Shown here: positions 1 to 10,718 of the stretch, one piece after another
How positions within the stretch are numbered: the first letter of the stretch is position 1
Layout: every line of letters begins with the position of its first letter
Assembly (NCBI RefSeq): GCF_037126465.1
Contig: NC_088209.1
Span: 25,177,146 to 25,241,145, forward strand
DNA: 64,000 nucleotides
Direction of reading: 5' to 3'
Origin: Ornithodoros turicata
Lineage: Eukaryota; Arthropoda; Arachnida; Ixodida; Argasidae
Notes under the pieces: generated by a model
What the model was told of the DNA's origin: nothing
Databases searched by the model: none
What the model saw: only the letters and a program-made list of their open reading frames with translations
Translations under genes and position numbers: made by a program

Positions 1-419
1 GAACGGTTGACACGCATAGCCGAAGGGAAAATAAAGTGCAAACTTACGGGAAACGTTAGCGGACAACAGATATATTTTAATTTGCACCGGTATACAAGCC
101 CCAAATCTGTCAGTGTGCATTCAGAAGGTGGTCCATTCGAGGACGAAGCATTCAAGGACGAACAACTGTATTAGGAGATGATGAGATGGGGAGTTTCATC
201 GCCAGGGGCGATACTGTACCCCATTGCTAGTGGTGATGTGGGGAATGAAATAATGAGTCCCTTCACAATAAGGATGGAAGTCCTATGGTATCCAGAAAGG
301 TGTATTTGCAACAGAGTGCTGTGCCACCTCGTTTTGATTCAATCAAAGTGATAGGACGAGTCTACTTAAATAGTGTTTCTGGCGGTTTCGCTGTAGATTA
401 ATTGTTTGTTCTTGCGTGG

Positions 420-665
420 CCTTTTGCCAGGCAACCATTCGAATATATTCGGTATAGAAGAGACATTCGATTCGATTCGCAATTCGAATGCCGAAATTCG
501 TATTCGGTTCGGAATTCGAATCGAACATATAAGCCAGGGATACATCAGGGATTTTCCCTTTTGCACCTGAGCCTCACGTTCACCAAGAAAACTGAAAAAT
601 AAAATAATGAACGAAGCATTCCCTTCGATATTCGAAAAATTCGAATATTTGCACGGCACTAGTCG
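420..665. mobile_element. remnant of a hAT-like non-autonomous element
   Basis: The stretch repeats ATTCGAAT/ATTCGNATTCG words many times. It ends near 665 with CGAATATTTGCACGGCACTA, which resembles the inverted end TAGAGCTGTGCGAAT of the element at 59739-60662. No left end or target duplication could be fixed. The rest of 1-1498 shows no exon I recognise. Confidence 0.35.
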
Positions 666-1498
666 TAACGTCATGACGTTGCAGATAACCCTAACATTTT
701 AGCACGTGAAGAACGACGGGGAGTACGTAAACAACTCGAATCTTGGTTCATCAAAAAGACAAGCAATTGTGTCAGCAAACACCCAGACCTGTTTCCTGAC
801 TGCTACCAGTCGTTAATAGATAAGTAAGCAGTTCAGGCAAGACACTTGTTTTCTGATGATGGGACCGCAGTACTGTTCTCGAAACGTCAAGTTTTTATAT
901 TGCTGCTGTGCCCTATAAAGACGAGGACGCTCAGCAGCAATATGGTCTCATACCAACAAGCCCAGATTACGTCACTCGGCCAGTTTTTAGTTGTTTTTAA
1001 TGTTGTAGTGCCGGCGTGCGTTTTTAAACAATAAACATGACACCCCAAGGCCTTTGGACGTTATCAAGTGTGCCACTGAAGGAGCCGTCGAGCAACATTT
1101 GATGATGTTTTGAGTGAGCGTGAGTCCGTGTACCATACTGCAGAGAGCTCTGCATAGAGTGACGCAGCGCGTAAATCATTAAAGCGACGGTGTGTGCACA
1201 CCGAAGTGAAAGTGATGTAACATCGACATTAATGATGGTGCTCCGAACTCCATTTCCTATAGAATCAGTATCGTAATTGCATCATTCGGACTACTCTTTT
1301 CAGTAGAGGGGGGGAGGGGATATGTTTAATGCAAAGTTAAAAAAAAAAGAGAAGGGAAATGTTAGCCACGGTGTGGGCTTGCTATTCCCTAAAGCTTTCA
1401 AGCAAACAAAAGAAGACACAGACAGCTGGGATACAGAAAATTGTGAAAAAAAGACAGAGGAAAGAGAGTAGAGACTTCTCATTATACCCGGCGCTTAC

Positions 1499-1613
1499 CA
1501 ATATTAAGAGGTGAGGCGTTGTCGTCTAGTCGCACATTGTCCGTGAACACGTAGACGTAGCATGCTATCGAGTGCTTCAGTGGGGTAACCTTGTGGTATT
1601 CACTGGTCGGGAC
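1499..1613 (-). CDS. GGCX: GGCX exon 12 (last exon found)
   Basis: The exon encodes VPTSEYHKVTPLKHSIACYV, then YVFTDN, matching the family's LPAGEYHKVYT...SCYMYVYVN. The acceptor is TTTCAG and the donor G|GTAAGC, phase 1. The splice donor shows that at least one further exon follows to the left. Confidence 0.88.
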
Positions 1614-4600
1614 CTGAAACAAACATTTTGCTACTTTGTTGGAGTCTTACTACGTGAGCCACTTTGGATGCTGATAAATGTGCCACTAAGGTAGCGGGAA
1701 CTCAACACAGAACTTTTCACCTGCGCTGCCAAAACAACGTTATCAGACAAGGTGCTGGACACGTCAATAGTGAGTTTTAGTATATCGTATACGCTATCGC
1801 CCTTGCGTACGTAAGAGATAGCGTTGGTGGCTCTGCGCACGTGCAAGTCATAAAGATATAGCTTCGCGCATTGCGCACAGCCACCACGCTATCCCTTTCG
1901 TACGCAAAGGCGATTGCGTACGATGCACTAAAACTATCTAATGTGCATTTGTGCAGTGGACGATATTCCTACAGCTCCGGCTAAGGTTCCAAGTAAGGTT
2001 TATCAGGACTACTGCTGTCCGGTCTTCTTGCGATTTTTCTTCTCAAAGCACGGATCCGATGGATAATCTGTTTTGCGGTCGTGTCGTCGGAAACAACGGA
2101 CAATAACAGGACATGCACTTGGTTTCACGGAAACGAACACACGCATCCGTTAACAAAAACGGACGCGTGAATAACCTCCATTGACCTGCATGGGTCAGTG
2201 TGCTGTCAAAAGTGAACAGCAGACAGGCGAGAAACTCTGCAATGTGAAAGAGCCCTATAGACTTCAAATTGACTGATCGATCAGCCACGTCCAGAGACTT
2301 TAAGTACATTAGGAGAAGGCGGAATTTGTATATGCGTTCAGGTATTCAATCGTGCGAAGGTTCTTGAAAGCAAATTCAGAAGAAAAAAATTAAGCCAGTT
2401 ACCTATGTCGTCCTAATTGTTCTCGTCGCCGGAACAGTGAACCCGGTAACCCCTTCCTTCCCACCAAGCCACGCCGGTTGCGCCGTTTCATCCACACTCA
2501 CTTGTCGTTATCAGCGCGAGAGTGAGTTCATACGTACCCACTAAACAAGTGTGTTGTACTGTTCACACATCCGTTTTTTTCTCCTTTGGTTTTTGAGGCC
2601 ATGGCTGTGCATAGAGCCTAACAACGCACCGCTTGGGTCCCTCCGTGGCTTTATAGGGACCACGTGACAGTGACCCCGTGACCAGATGTTTACCATGGCC
2701 CACAAAGCACCACACTTAAACACGTTTGGCACAACGCACAAAGGTGCAGCCAATTCCTTCGTTTCTTTCTTGTTTTCACATATTCAACTCAATTAATGAA
2801 TTATTAATTCAGTTAAGCAAATACCATAAAATAATGTTACATTAAAAGTCACCGCAGTAAACTTTACACCCAAGACCTCGTGGAGACCACTTCAACAGGG
2901 AGAACCCTCTACATTTTTTTTTTAAATTCCGTTCTCAGGGGCCCTTGTGTACGTCACAACAAAGGTTTGGTTTTGCCGAAAAGAGTGAGTGCGAAGTGTG
3001 CACAGTTACGTAACGTTTCCTTTTTTCGTTTTCTTTTTCTCATCCCTGACAACCGAACTCGAAAAACACGCCACGCGAATCCGGACTATACACCATTTTC
3101 CAGCCAGCCTCAAAGCCAACAAGCCAGAGAGGAGGAAAGCGACAGCAGGCTACTAGGCAGGAAGCACACAACACGTGTGCTTTCCTTCTCTCTGACTTGG
3201 GCGGTAAACACAGTTTTCAACGTGCTCCCCCGGCTAGACGGCGCTGCGCTTTCAATATGGCGGCGTCCACGACAAAACAGTGTATACGGGAACACACGAA
3301 CAACACCTACGGTTATGGCATCTCCACGTTGTAAGACTGTCTCGACTTCATCTGACTGCGTACGGAACGATACTGTGCCGCTGAGGACTTTCAGAGAAAC
3401 GTTTTGAAACTTGTCATCGAGGTAGTTGACGAGGGAGAATCCTGCAAGTAAGTATTACATATTGAACATTGTATGTCACTTGAAACACGCGTATTTCTTC
3501 CATATAGGGTGTTTTCACATGACGTCAAACGAACGCGTTTGGGCGCCATGGTGGTGGTGTTTTTCTTTCTTCTTTTTTTGTCGCAGCTGCTGAGATTATC
3601 TAGCATTTGCTCGCAAACGAGGCCTTGAATGGGGTTTTGAAATCCGGTCGCGTCCGTACCCTTCTTTTATTATCCCGAAGACACTTCGTCATTGTCGTTC
3701 TCACATTTTTTTTTAAAGGAAAACTATGATTGTCGCATTGAAAAATAGCGCAGTTTGTCACCTTCAATGCCGCTAGCACGAAAAGTGACCACCAGTGCGA
3801 AGAGCTTACGAGCATGCCACGTCACTGCCACGTCACAATGTGACGTAGGTGAAAACTCCCTATTAGTTAATTATCATACTTTTGAAAAAGCGCCTACTCA
3901 CCGGGAAAGTCTGCCACAAATTCGACGTTCACATTCGACAGCGTAGAGTCGTTCGTGACTTCTTTCATTATTTTCTCGAAATCAAACCTCCAGTCGTTCA
4001 GGTTGGTCAACACAGGTAGCACCCATGACACTTCTTTAAAGGGAGACCAACTGGCCTTTAAGATATCCACCGTCGGGTCGTACATTCTGTTTAGGTTCGT
4101 ACCGTCAAATTAAACATACTGCCCAGCATTGTGTTCCTCGCTGCCAACCTACCTTTGCGCGAAGCGGCCGTTCAGCGACATCCAGACGTCGACGTAAAGC
4201 TGGACGCTCTTCATTCCAAAATCGTCCCTCAGTCTCCTTTCAACGCAGTGAGCAAATTGCTTCACCATATCGGCCTGGTGATACCACCGTAGAGATGCCG
4301 TAAATTTCTGCGGGAAGGGGCAAGACAGTATTACTGTCTGTTGCCACAGACTGTTTACACATACGACTAGTAGGCAGATGCGTCTACTTTTTCTTACTAT
4401 CTGTATAACACATGGTGATACGAGTTCTATAAGACCCGTATCTGCTTCAATCTTCTTGAATGACACTAAATGCAAGTCTTCGTGTTAAAGGAGCGGGGAA
4501 GTGACGTTTAGCATTGCAGTAAACCCTGCTTCATTCCTTAAGCAGTCCATCAGTATCCATAATGCACAAAGTTTTGATTATGCGGTATCTCGTCGCCGCA

Positions 4601-7600
4601 CAATTAAGCTTAAACAAAGGCCCTGGAAAAGTATCCATGAGCGGTGCGGCCTGTCCTTAGAGGCCCGGCTGGATCACCTGGCGTGACATAATAAAGTCTG
4701 TGTGACGTAGCATAATCATAGCGCAGAAAAGCGAGGTTTCATTCGCCACAGAAAATTCGTCTGCTACGGACAATGCGCTGCCCTATTTGTGGGGAGCTCT
4801 TCACGTCATGCAGTGACGTCATCACCACTCATTTACTCTCTCTCCCTCTCAGAAGGAGGGGAGGGTTCTTTAGAGGTTACCCAGATCAAACAACTCTCTC
4901 TTTCGAGCGAAAGGTCAGCTACTATCATGGACCATGTGCAAGGGCGCACGGTACTTCTTGCACAATACGCTGTAACCAAAAACGAAAAAATTAAAAAAAC
5001 ACAAGTCGAAAGCGCCTTCACTGCTCCTTTAACATCCTTAACGAGGACCTGCAGAAGGCGGTGATGCAAGATTTTACACGATAGCAAGTGAGCCACGGCA
5101 TTATACCGTCGCGAGGCGTCTGTATACGTACAACAACAATGAGGATTTATAGAAGTCACTTGTCAAGTTCGACAAATGTAGTCGCTCAGAAAGCGGTAAA
5201 CATACGCTGGGATCAATGAACCGGGTCTCTCCTGTCGAACTGTCGAAGACCGTGGCCTTCGCGTGAACCTGTCTCCAATTATGCACCATCATGTCCCAAG
5301 AGTAACCGTAGATGCCTTCTGTCCACGTGTTGTAGCCCTTGGTCAGCCAGTGGGAATACGGCAACGAAAGTTGAATGCTCCAGTGTAAGCATAAGAAAAG
5401 AAATGTCCATTTCCACTTTCTTGGAATCGACGTTTCCCTGTGAGCCTGGAAGTTTAGTGGTATTCGACATTGCTTTCCGTTCCGTTGAGAATATGCGCGA
5501 GCGACTCACATCTTTTGTTGACGAGCGAGGTTCAGTCTTCCTGGCATAAAAACAGTCAACGCTCTGAGCGGCGGCAGTAACTCGAGGCAGAACCTTCTTC
5601 GCCCATGCAGGAGATGCCGCGATCGCTTGCTTCGGCCAGTCGTAATTGAGAAACAACGGCGACAGGGTAATCATAACGTACGGAAACATACCTACGAAGG
5701 CACAATATTCACAAGAATCACGATGAAGCGAATGGGAGAGGTACTGCTTGAAACACACTTGTCTGAAACCGCGCGCCACTCCACAAATGCTCATTACGGG
5801 CTGTGATGCCAGTTTCAATAAAGAAGTTAGCAAACGTAATAAATTACATTTACAATCGTACATATCATGTACGACTGTAGCCATAAGAATGCTGTCAGCA
5901 TTCTTCGTGTACCTTATCGCAGCGGTTGCGTACAGTGCTTCCAGGGTAGCCCATTTTTTATTTTTTCGGAAAAGTGTGTCGCAGGCAGTTACCGTGTTTG
6001 TCTTTCGTAAACCAAGAGGGAGGGGAAGACAACAATCAAACGACAGCCAACCTACAAGTGTGGATTACGCCCTGGTAGCTCACCGATTCGAAACATTTGG
6101 GAATTCATTCCATTGAAAAGGAAGGAAAGGAGCAGCGCTGTGGCTCTCGTAATCGATGACATCATCAGAAACCCTACTGTTAGGTCAAACAAGAAGCCTC
6201 CCCAGTGTATGATGTAGAAATCGACATCTTCATCAGACAGGAGGTACCTGGAAACATTCCCTTTCCTGAGATCCACAGTTAATGTCTTGGCGCACGTTCA
6301 CGAACCTGAACGTATCAAAGACCCAGTGCCGTCCGAGGCCCGACATGGAAAATCCACCAGTCCAGTCGCGGTTTATTTTCTTGAGACCCGCGATAAAGTA
6401 CACAAGGAAGACCTGCGTTACATACGTTTTTTAAATGAAATACGAGATTTGGACAATGCGTGACAACATACGTTCTTGTGAAATGGGTGAATTGTAGCAA
6501 GAAAGAAAATAAAGGCAGAGAATGAAAAATTGGTTTTAAGAAATTTAGAATCGATCAGCATGACACTTGTGCAATTCTTAGTTTCATTTTGCCTTTTCAG
6601 TGATTTACACTGAGAAGTCTCAGCAAAGGATGGCGCGCACTTGGTTCTCGACGAAGTGTTGTTTTCTCAGTTTCTCGAGGTTTCTTTGGGATATCAAGGG
6701 AACTTCACTACCTGTGAACGTAGAAGCAAGTAGTTCCACTTCGGAACGTGTGTATTCCACGAGTTAGGCTTCCTTCCTGCATCGAAGGACCTGTGGAAAC
6801 AAAGTCCAACGCTAGCATAACACTCGCAGGAACAACTTTGCTTTATAATTGTTAACTTTGTTTCCTTTTAGCACGCAACACATACCTTATGCATTATAAA
6901 CGTCACCGAATATTCAGATGATACTTACCACAACTTGTGTGCACCTGTGGTGCTAAGAAGCATCGTGAAAATGCCATAGAGATAGCTGTGATTGTTCCAG
7001 CGTGACTTTTCCAGTAAAAATAGGTACCAATAGGGAACAACAAAAGCCAGACAACTTCGCCTAAACCACATGCCAGTCGCCATTCCCAACGCACCTGCAT
7101 TTACATATCACACGTCAGACAAATCTCCACATAGTTTTGGGCTTAACAGCCGTATACATTACCGGCTAAGCGGGCAACAGGACATGCAGAAGACACTACG
7201 GCATGGAACAAACGGCACTGGATGTTTGCATGTCGTACTAGTATACAGCACGCAACTACAAAGTCACCTCCCTATTATTATTTTTTCGCCAACATCATCA
7301 ACAAAGTCAGAAAGGTGGAAAATCCAGCGAGCCGGTGATGAAGTGTTAAGGTAAGAGACTTAGGACGAGAGCCGTCTTTATTTCGAACAGAGACTGATCT
7401 CCTTGAGGGCAAAGAAGGGGAACAGTCTCTGTTCGAAGTATTGGCCCTCGATCGGAGGATCTTCGCTTAACACACCTAGAAAGTCATGTGTGGAAAAGGC
7501 TGCTAGGGAGTTAAGCCTTACGTTAGAGGACAGCATAAGACTTCATCACGTGGCGACAACAACAAAATATGAATTCATTGGGCCTGTCGCGGGACTACGG

Positions 7601-9392
7601 TACCTACTGCAAGCGCTAAAGCCCCAGTGCAGGGCAGTGGTGGATCCAGACCCTAGGTCTTTTTTTTTTGGGGGGGGGGGGGCAGTATCTCTGTTGAAGC
7701 GTGTAGTGGGAGAAGAGAGAGAGGGAAATACAATGTATAAACTGACGTCTTGGGGAGGGGCGATTGTCCCGCCCCCTGGATCCGCCACAGGGGCAGGGCA
7801 CAAAGAAAAGACACACGCACCACACGAGCATTGGGTACCAACCAGCCCACCGAGACCAGTGCTCGTGTTGTGTGTTGTCTTTTCTTTTGCGCTACGTGCA
7901 TGTTCAATGACAATTGCTTTCAATCATCATGGAAGAGTACCCGTTGTAACCGTGGTATTGACCATTTTAAATGGCATGGATAGGTCTCTAAGTCTAGGAC
8001 TTCTGCGGATCCTAAAAGGGGTTTTCTCGTTTACGATTCATCGAAAGAGAACTGGAACACAATGGAATTTTTTTGTACAAGTTTAACGAGCTCACAATAC
8101 GTGCACCAACGTGCGATTCAGGTTCCACGCAGCCAGTTTAATTCGTTTTCCTTTTGTTTAAAGTGTGGAACATTATCATGATAAGCCCTACAGGTACAGC
8201 AGTATGCGTGATCTTTCCTATACTATAGGCGGGCCGCACAACCTATATTTAAAACTGGTTGGGACACCTCAGCCTCAAGTTACGCCAAATAGATGTGAAA
8301 GGGAACCACTTACATGAATGCGAGTGTCCATTCCAAATTTTACTGCATAAGGAGTAGCAGACGCGCATAAAACAAACCGGCTCTGCGTATACCGAAACTC
8401 ATCTGACTCTGACTTCGCGGAAGGCGTCTTCGCCAGTGAGGCCGCCGCGGGGGAGATCGCGTGCTTACGAGAACCAATAAGAGTGGACGAGGCTCTTGCT
8501 CCTCTGATGTCAGAGACAGACGCGAAACTTCCGCAGAGGGTTCGTATCTCTCCCATACGAAGCAAAAAACATTCTGTTGTGTAGTACAATACCCTACGAC
8601 AGATTGTCTCTCCGTAGGGGAGAGGGCAACGTTTGGAGAAGCCTCGTGACGAAGTGTACGTCCAATCACAAGGCAGCAAAAAGGGAGTATTTGGGACAGG
8701 GACCAATGAGGTCGCTCCACGGGCAATAGGAGAGAGAGGGAAACTGGGAAGCTGCGCAAACAGCTGACCTACTTGCGTGCTGCATATACGTGCATGATGT
8801 AATGCATAGCATATATCAACACTTCACAACCCTTTTAATTTCCTCTGGCCATGGGGCAGCGTAAAAACAATGGAGACAACTGACATCGTAGTCTGAACAA
8901 TCTGTTTCGTCCACCGGTGTAAGACCGAACAAAGACCACGATCGATAAGAAATTGGTTGTCTCTTTGCTTTCACGTATGCTTATCCGGCGCTTCTATCTC
9001 TCAAGCATTATTTTATCAGTGTGCAGATGTACGCCTGTAATCTCACCGAGCAACATCACGACGTGTACGGTGTACATCGCCTCCACGGACAGCGGTCGGA
9101 TGAACTCGAAGAGAGGAAAGCGGCACTCTTTCGGGTCACCCCAGCGTTCCTCAACGAAAGACAGGCCACGTTCTGCTGGCTGGTCTAGAACCATCATCGT
9201 GCCTGTTGTAAGTGATAAAATTTAATATTTTCGTTGGGTTAGGTTAGGCAAGGCAAGGCGACGTGTTGCCGTAGCTTATCACAGTTAGCTCAAACGATTG
9301 CCGTACCAGCACTGGACAGCTATTTTGGCCTCATTGGACCTTCAACAGTAGTGCGCAGGTACAGGCAATGTTGTCCCGCGACGTAAACACCG

Positions 9393-9430
<38 letters not shown>

Positions 9431-9663
9431 GGTACAGGCAATGTCTAAGGGGGTGACGTCAGAAGGTGACGTGTAACGTGATGTCCCCTCGTCACTACGA
9501 GAGGCTCACCAACTGAAAGTCCCAGTGCGAAACCCACTTTTTGCGAAAGCCCCTCTGACTTTTGCAGCTCTGACATGATTCTGCAGAGCTTCTGATAGCG
9601 CTTTTGAAAGAAAGACACTAATGTTTTGAACAGTGCAACCAATGAAATACAATTCCAGGACAT
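1499..9663 (-). CDS. GGCX: vitamin K-dependent gamma-glutamyl carboxylase, 12 exons, 3' end missing
   Basis: This gene encodes an ER-membrane enzyme that uses reduced vitamin K, CO2 and O2 to convert glutamate to gamma-carboxyglutamate in secreted proteins. Twelve exons were assembled by hand in order: 9663-9510, 9202-9047, 7094-6929, 6790-6712, 6412-6306, 6247-6084, 5691-5510, 5445-5206, 4307-4153, 4086-3902, 3441-3311 and 1613-1499. Every junction has GT/AG borders and matching phase, giving about 611 residues against about 758 in human. Visible family landmarks are the CRFPL cysteine (about residue 78) and the QFAHC cysteine (about 437), matching the human Cys99-Cys450 disulfide pair. WNNHSYLYG has the conserved histidine (about 139), and IAGLKK has the lysine (about 197) equivalent to the human catalytic base Lys218. 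The YGYSWDMMVH block is also present. The N-terminus is short and its start is uncertain. The C-terminal exons were not found and probably lie left of position 1. Confidence 0.95.
3311..3441 (-). CDS. GGCX: GGCX exon 11
   Basis: The exon encodes GFSLVNYLDDKFQNVSLKVL, then SGTVSF and a VLQRGDAIT end. It fits the lumenal beta-rich domain after ADFPG in the family. The acceptor is TTGCAG and the donor GTAGGT, phase 0. Confidence 0.85.
3902..4086 (-). CDS. GGCX: GGCX exon 10
   Basis: The exon encodes MYDPTVDILKASWSPFKEVS, then EFVADFP, equivalent to FDPRVDIVQAAWSPF...VFIADFPG in vertebrates. The donor is G|GTGAGT. Confidence 0.95.
4153..4307 (-). CDS. GGCX: GGCX exon 9
   Basis: The exon encodes SLRWYHQADMVKQFAHC, then LYVDVWMSLNGRFAQ, matching the family's DHADMLKQYATC and DIWVSINDRFQQR. 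It carries the second disulfide-type cysteine. The acceptor is CCCGCAG and the donor AG|GTAGGT. Confidence 0.95.
5206..5445 (-). CDS. GGCX: GGCX exon 8
   Basis: The exon encodes a membrane segment, then LPYSHWLTKGYNTWTEG and YGYSWDMMVHNW, then GETRFIDPS at a GTATGT donor. This is the most conserved part of GGCX in the window. Confidence 0.96.
5510..5691 (-). CDS. GGCX: GGCX exon 7
   Basis: The exon encodes GMFPYVMITLSPLF, then a lumenal or loop region ending DCFYARKTEPRSSTKD, at a GTGAGT donor in phase 0. The GMFxYVM...SPLF pattern is a family signature. Confidence 0.93.
6084..6247 (-). CDS. GGCX: GGCX exon 6
   Basis: The exon encodes RYLLSDEDVDFYIIHWGGFL, then a hydrophobic segment, then FNGMNSQMFRIG. 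The last motif aligns with the family's FHCMNSQLFSIG. The donor is G|GTGAGC, phase 1. Confidence 0.95.
6306..6412 (-). CDS. GGCX: GGCX exon 5, active-site lysine exon
   Basis: The exon encodes VFLVYFIAGLKKINRDW, then FSMSGLGRHWVFDTF. The second lysine of LKK corresponds to the residue identified as catalytic base in human GGCX (Lys218). The donor is AG|GTTCGT. Confidence 0.95.
6712..6790 (-). CDS. GGCX: GGCX exon 4
   Basis: A short 79-nt exon completing W-SFDAGRKPNSWNTHVPKWN and ending LLLRSQ at a GTAGTG donor. It matches the family's WSVDGL...VPLWNY...RGQ segment. Confidence 0.93.
6929..7094 (-). CDS. GGCX: GGCX exon 3
   Basis: The exon encodes a membrane segment, then VVPYWYLFLLEKSRWNNHSY, almost identical to the vertebrate block that holds a functionally important histidine. 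It ends in the two first bases of a Trp codon at a GTAAGT donor. Confidence 0.95.
7635..7790. mobile_element. hAT-type MITE, copy 1
   Basis: A 156-bp element starts CAGTGGTGGATCCAG and ends CCTGGATCCGCCACAG, forming terminal inverted repeats. It is flanked by near-identical 8-bp direct repeats GTGCAGGG (7627-7634) and GGGCAGGG (7791-7798). It contains a T-tract followed by a 13-nt G-run. It lies between GGCX exons 3 and 2. The same family recurs at 27502-27651 and 55611-55761. Confidence 0.85.
9047..9202 (-). CDS. GGCX: GGCX exon 2
   Basis: The exon encodes MMVLDQPAERGLS, then ECRFPLFEFIRPL, then a hydrophobic MYTVHVVMLL stretch. It carries the first disulfide-type cysteine. The acceptor is ACAACAG and the donor is G|GTGAGA. 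It enters and leaves in phase 1. Confidence 0.9.
9397..9429. repeat. (TTA)n microsatellite
   Basis: About eleven uninterrupted TTA/ATT triplets in the intron between GGCX exons 1 and 2. A shorter AT-rich triplet tract sits at 10143-10160. Confidence 0.95.
9510..9663 (-). CDS. GGCX: GGCX exon 1 (tentative start)
   Basis: Tentative first coding exon. It opens with ATG followed by SWNCISLVALF and ends in GLSQKVGFALGLSV plus one base, at a GTGAGC donor. Its phase joins the next exon exactly, and the junction then reads like the family's FRFLFG-xMVLD segment. The frame stays open upstream to 9963, so an earlier start or another 5' exon is possible. Identity with known GGCX N-termini is weak, which is normal for this region. 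Confidence 0.5.
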
Positions 9664-10262
9664 TGTACGATGATATTGCTTTCCTAGTCTTACCGAGTCT
9701 TTTACGTAATATGATTGAAATTTTGGTTTGAGATGCCTGTGCGCTTCCAAATGCAATATCAAGCGATAAAGAATGGCGCGCAGGATATCGATGACGGGCG
9801 ATCCAGAGCTATATAATTTCGGCGTTTCCATAACTCGCTTTTGATGACGTGCCTCACCGAAGCATATGTGTGGGGGGCAGCAAAGTGATCGGAAGGCTGC
9901 TGCGTATCTACATAAATACAGGCAGGCGAGAAGACATTCCGTACTTCCCGCATTTCTCTGCATGTCGTAGTATTATTTGAGAGAGTATAGGATTCGGGTT
10001 TCTAAAACTGCGAGTTTGCCTGACATACAGAAACCCTAAAGCTTTTTTCATCGGGAAAATAGTTTACAGAACTCAATCGAAAGTACCGATCAATAACTAA
10101 GATACCAAATGTATTTCTTAGATCAAGAGAGAAATGTTTCAAATAATAATAATAATTATAATAACATTGGATAAAATACTCTGTGTACACTCATCACTGG
10201 GAAAGTCGTGACAGTACTGACTCGTACCGAATAATATCCTGGTGATAGCCAAGTTTGAGGGG

Positions 10263-10344
10263 TCACATGGGGTGTGAAGCCAAATGATGCATGATGATAC
10301 CCAGGAGGATAATATCAGTGTCCCCCTTTTCCAGTATGACGAAC
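10263..10344 (-). CDS. candidate terminal exon joined to 10457-10718
   Basis: The acceptor ACTTCCAG is followed by one base and then the frame FVILEKGDTDIILLGIIMHH, ending in TGA at 10263-10265. Its phase fits the upstream candidate exon. It would give the protein a short hydrophobic C-terminus. Support rests only on phase, splice sites and hydrophobicity. Confidence 0.22.
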
Positions 10345-10456
10345 CTGGAAGTATAATACGTACCATCTTTTCGTGCGTACGTAGTAACACACACACGGTT
10401 CAGTCATTCTTGCATGGGAACTCGCGGACGCTAAATCCTTCGCGTACTGACCATAC

Positions 10457-10718
10457 CCTATTACCGAAACCATTGAGCCAGCTAGAGTAACTGACAGATT
10501 CCCCACTTGTGCGTATTCACTTCTTATCTGTAGCCAGTGGTGTGCAGGCATCCGGTCATGTGGAAGGAGCTTCAGGAGTTTTCTGATGGATGCAGAACTG
10601 CCATTTAGACTGGTATATATATAATGATGCAGAGTGATAAATGAATTGCTAATGGATAGGTTTTGTGGTCGAGTTCTTAACGTACGCGACATCATCAGAA
10701 AGAACAACATGATCAGGG
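10457..10718 (-). CDS. candidate exon of a multi-pass membrane protein (chemoreceptor-like?)
   Basis: After a good acceptor (CATATCCACAG) the frame reads LIMLFFLMMSRTL, then a hydrophilic helix-like stretch with IRKLLKLLPHD. It then reads NLSVTLAGSMVSVI and ends two bases into a codon at a GTATGG donor. The order (membrane segment, ~60-residue loop, short hydrophobic L-AG-MVS segment near the C-terminus) recalls the last part of arthropod gustatory receptors. The diagnostic TYxxxxxQ motif is not present, so the family is a guess. It could be a decayed gene. The next exon downstream is 10263-10344. Confidence 0.28.

Noticed and set aside
2043..2309. A possible further GGCX exon (QWRLFTRPFLLTDACVRFRE)
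   Set aside because: It lies between exons 11 and 12, whose phases already join; the resemblance to the C-terminal FFRFLLRKL segment is superficial and in the wrong order.
5279..5884. A 201-codon minus-strand frame as a single protein
   Set aside because: It merges GGCX exon 7, the intron and an out-of-frame reading of exon 8. The spliced model with correct phase explains the conserved residues better.
7403..8086. A 227-codon plus-strand frame
   Set aside because: It runs straight through the MITE at 7635-7790, including its poly-G tract, and is antisense to the GGCX gene, inside an intron.
8275..8759. Minus-strand frames with a GTAAGTGG donor inside GGCX intron 2
   Set aside because: GGCX exons 2 and 3 join exactly without it, and the peptide has no match to the family.
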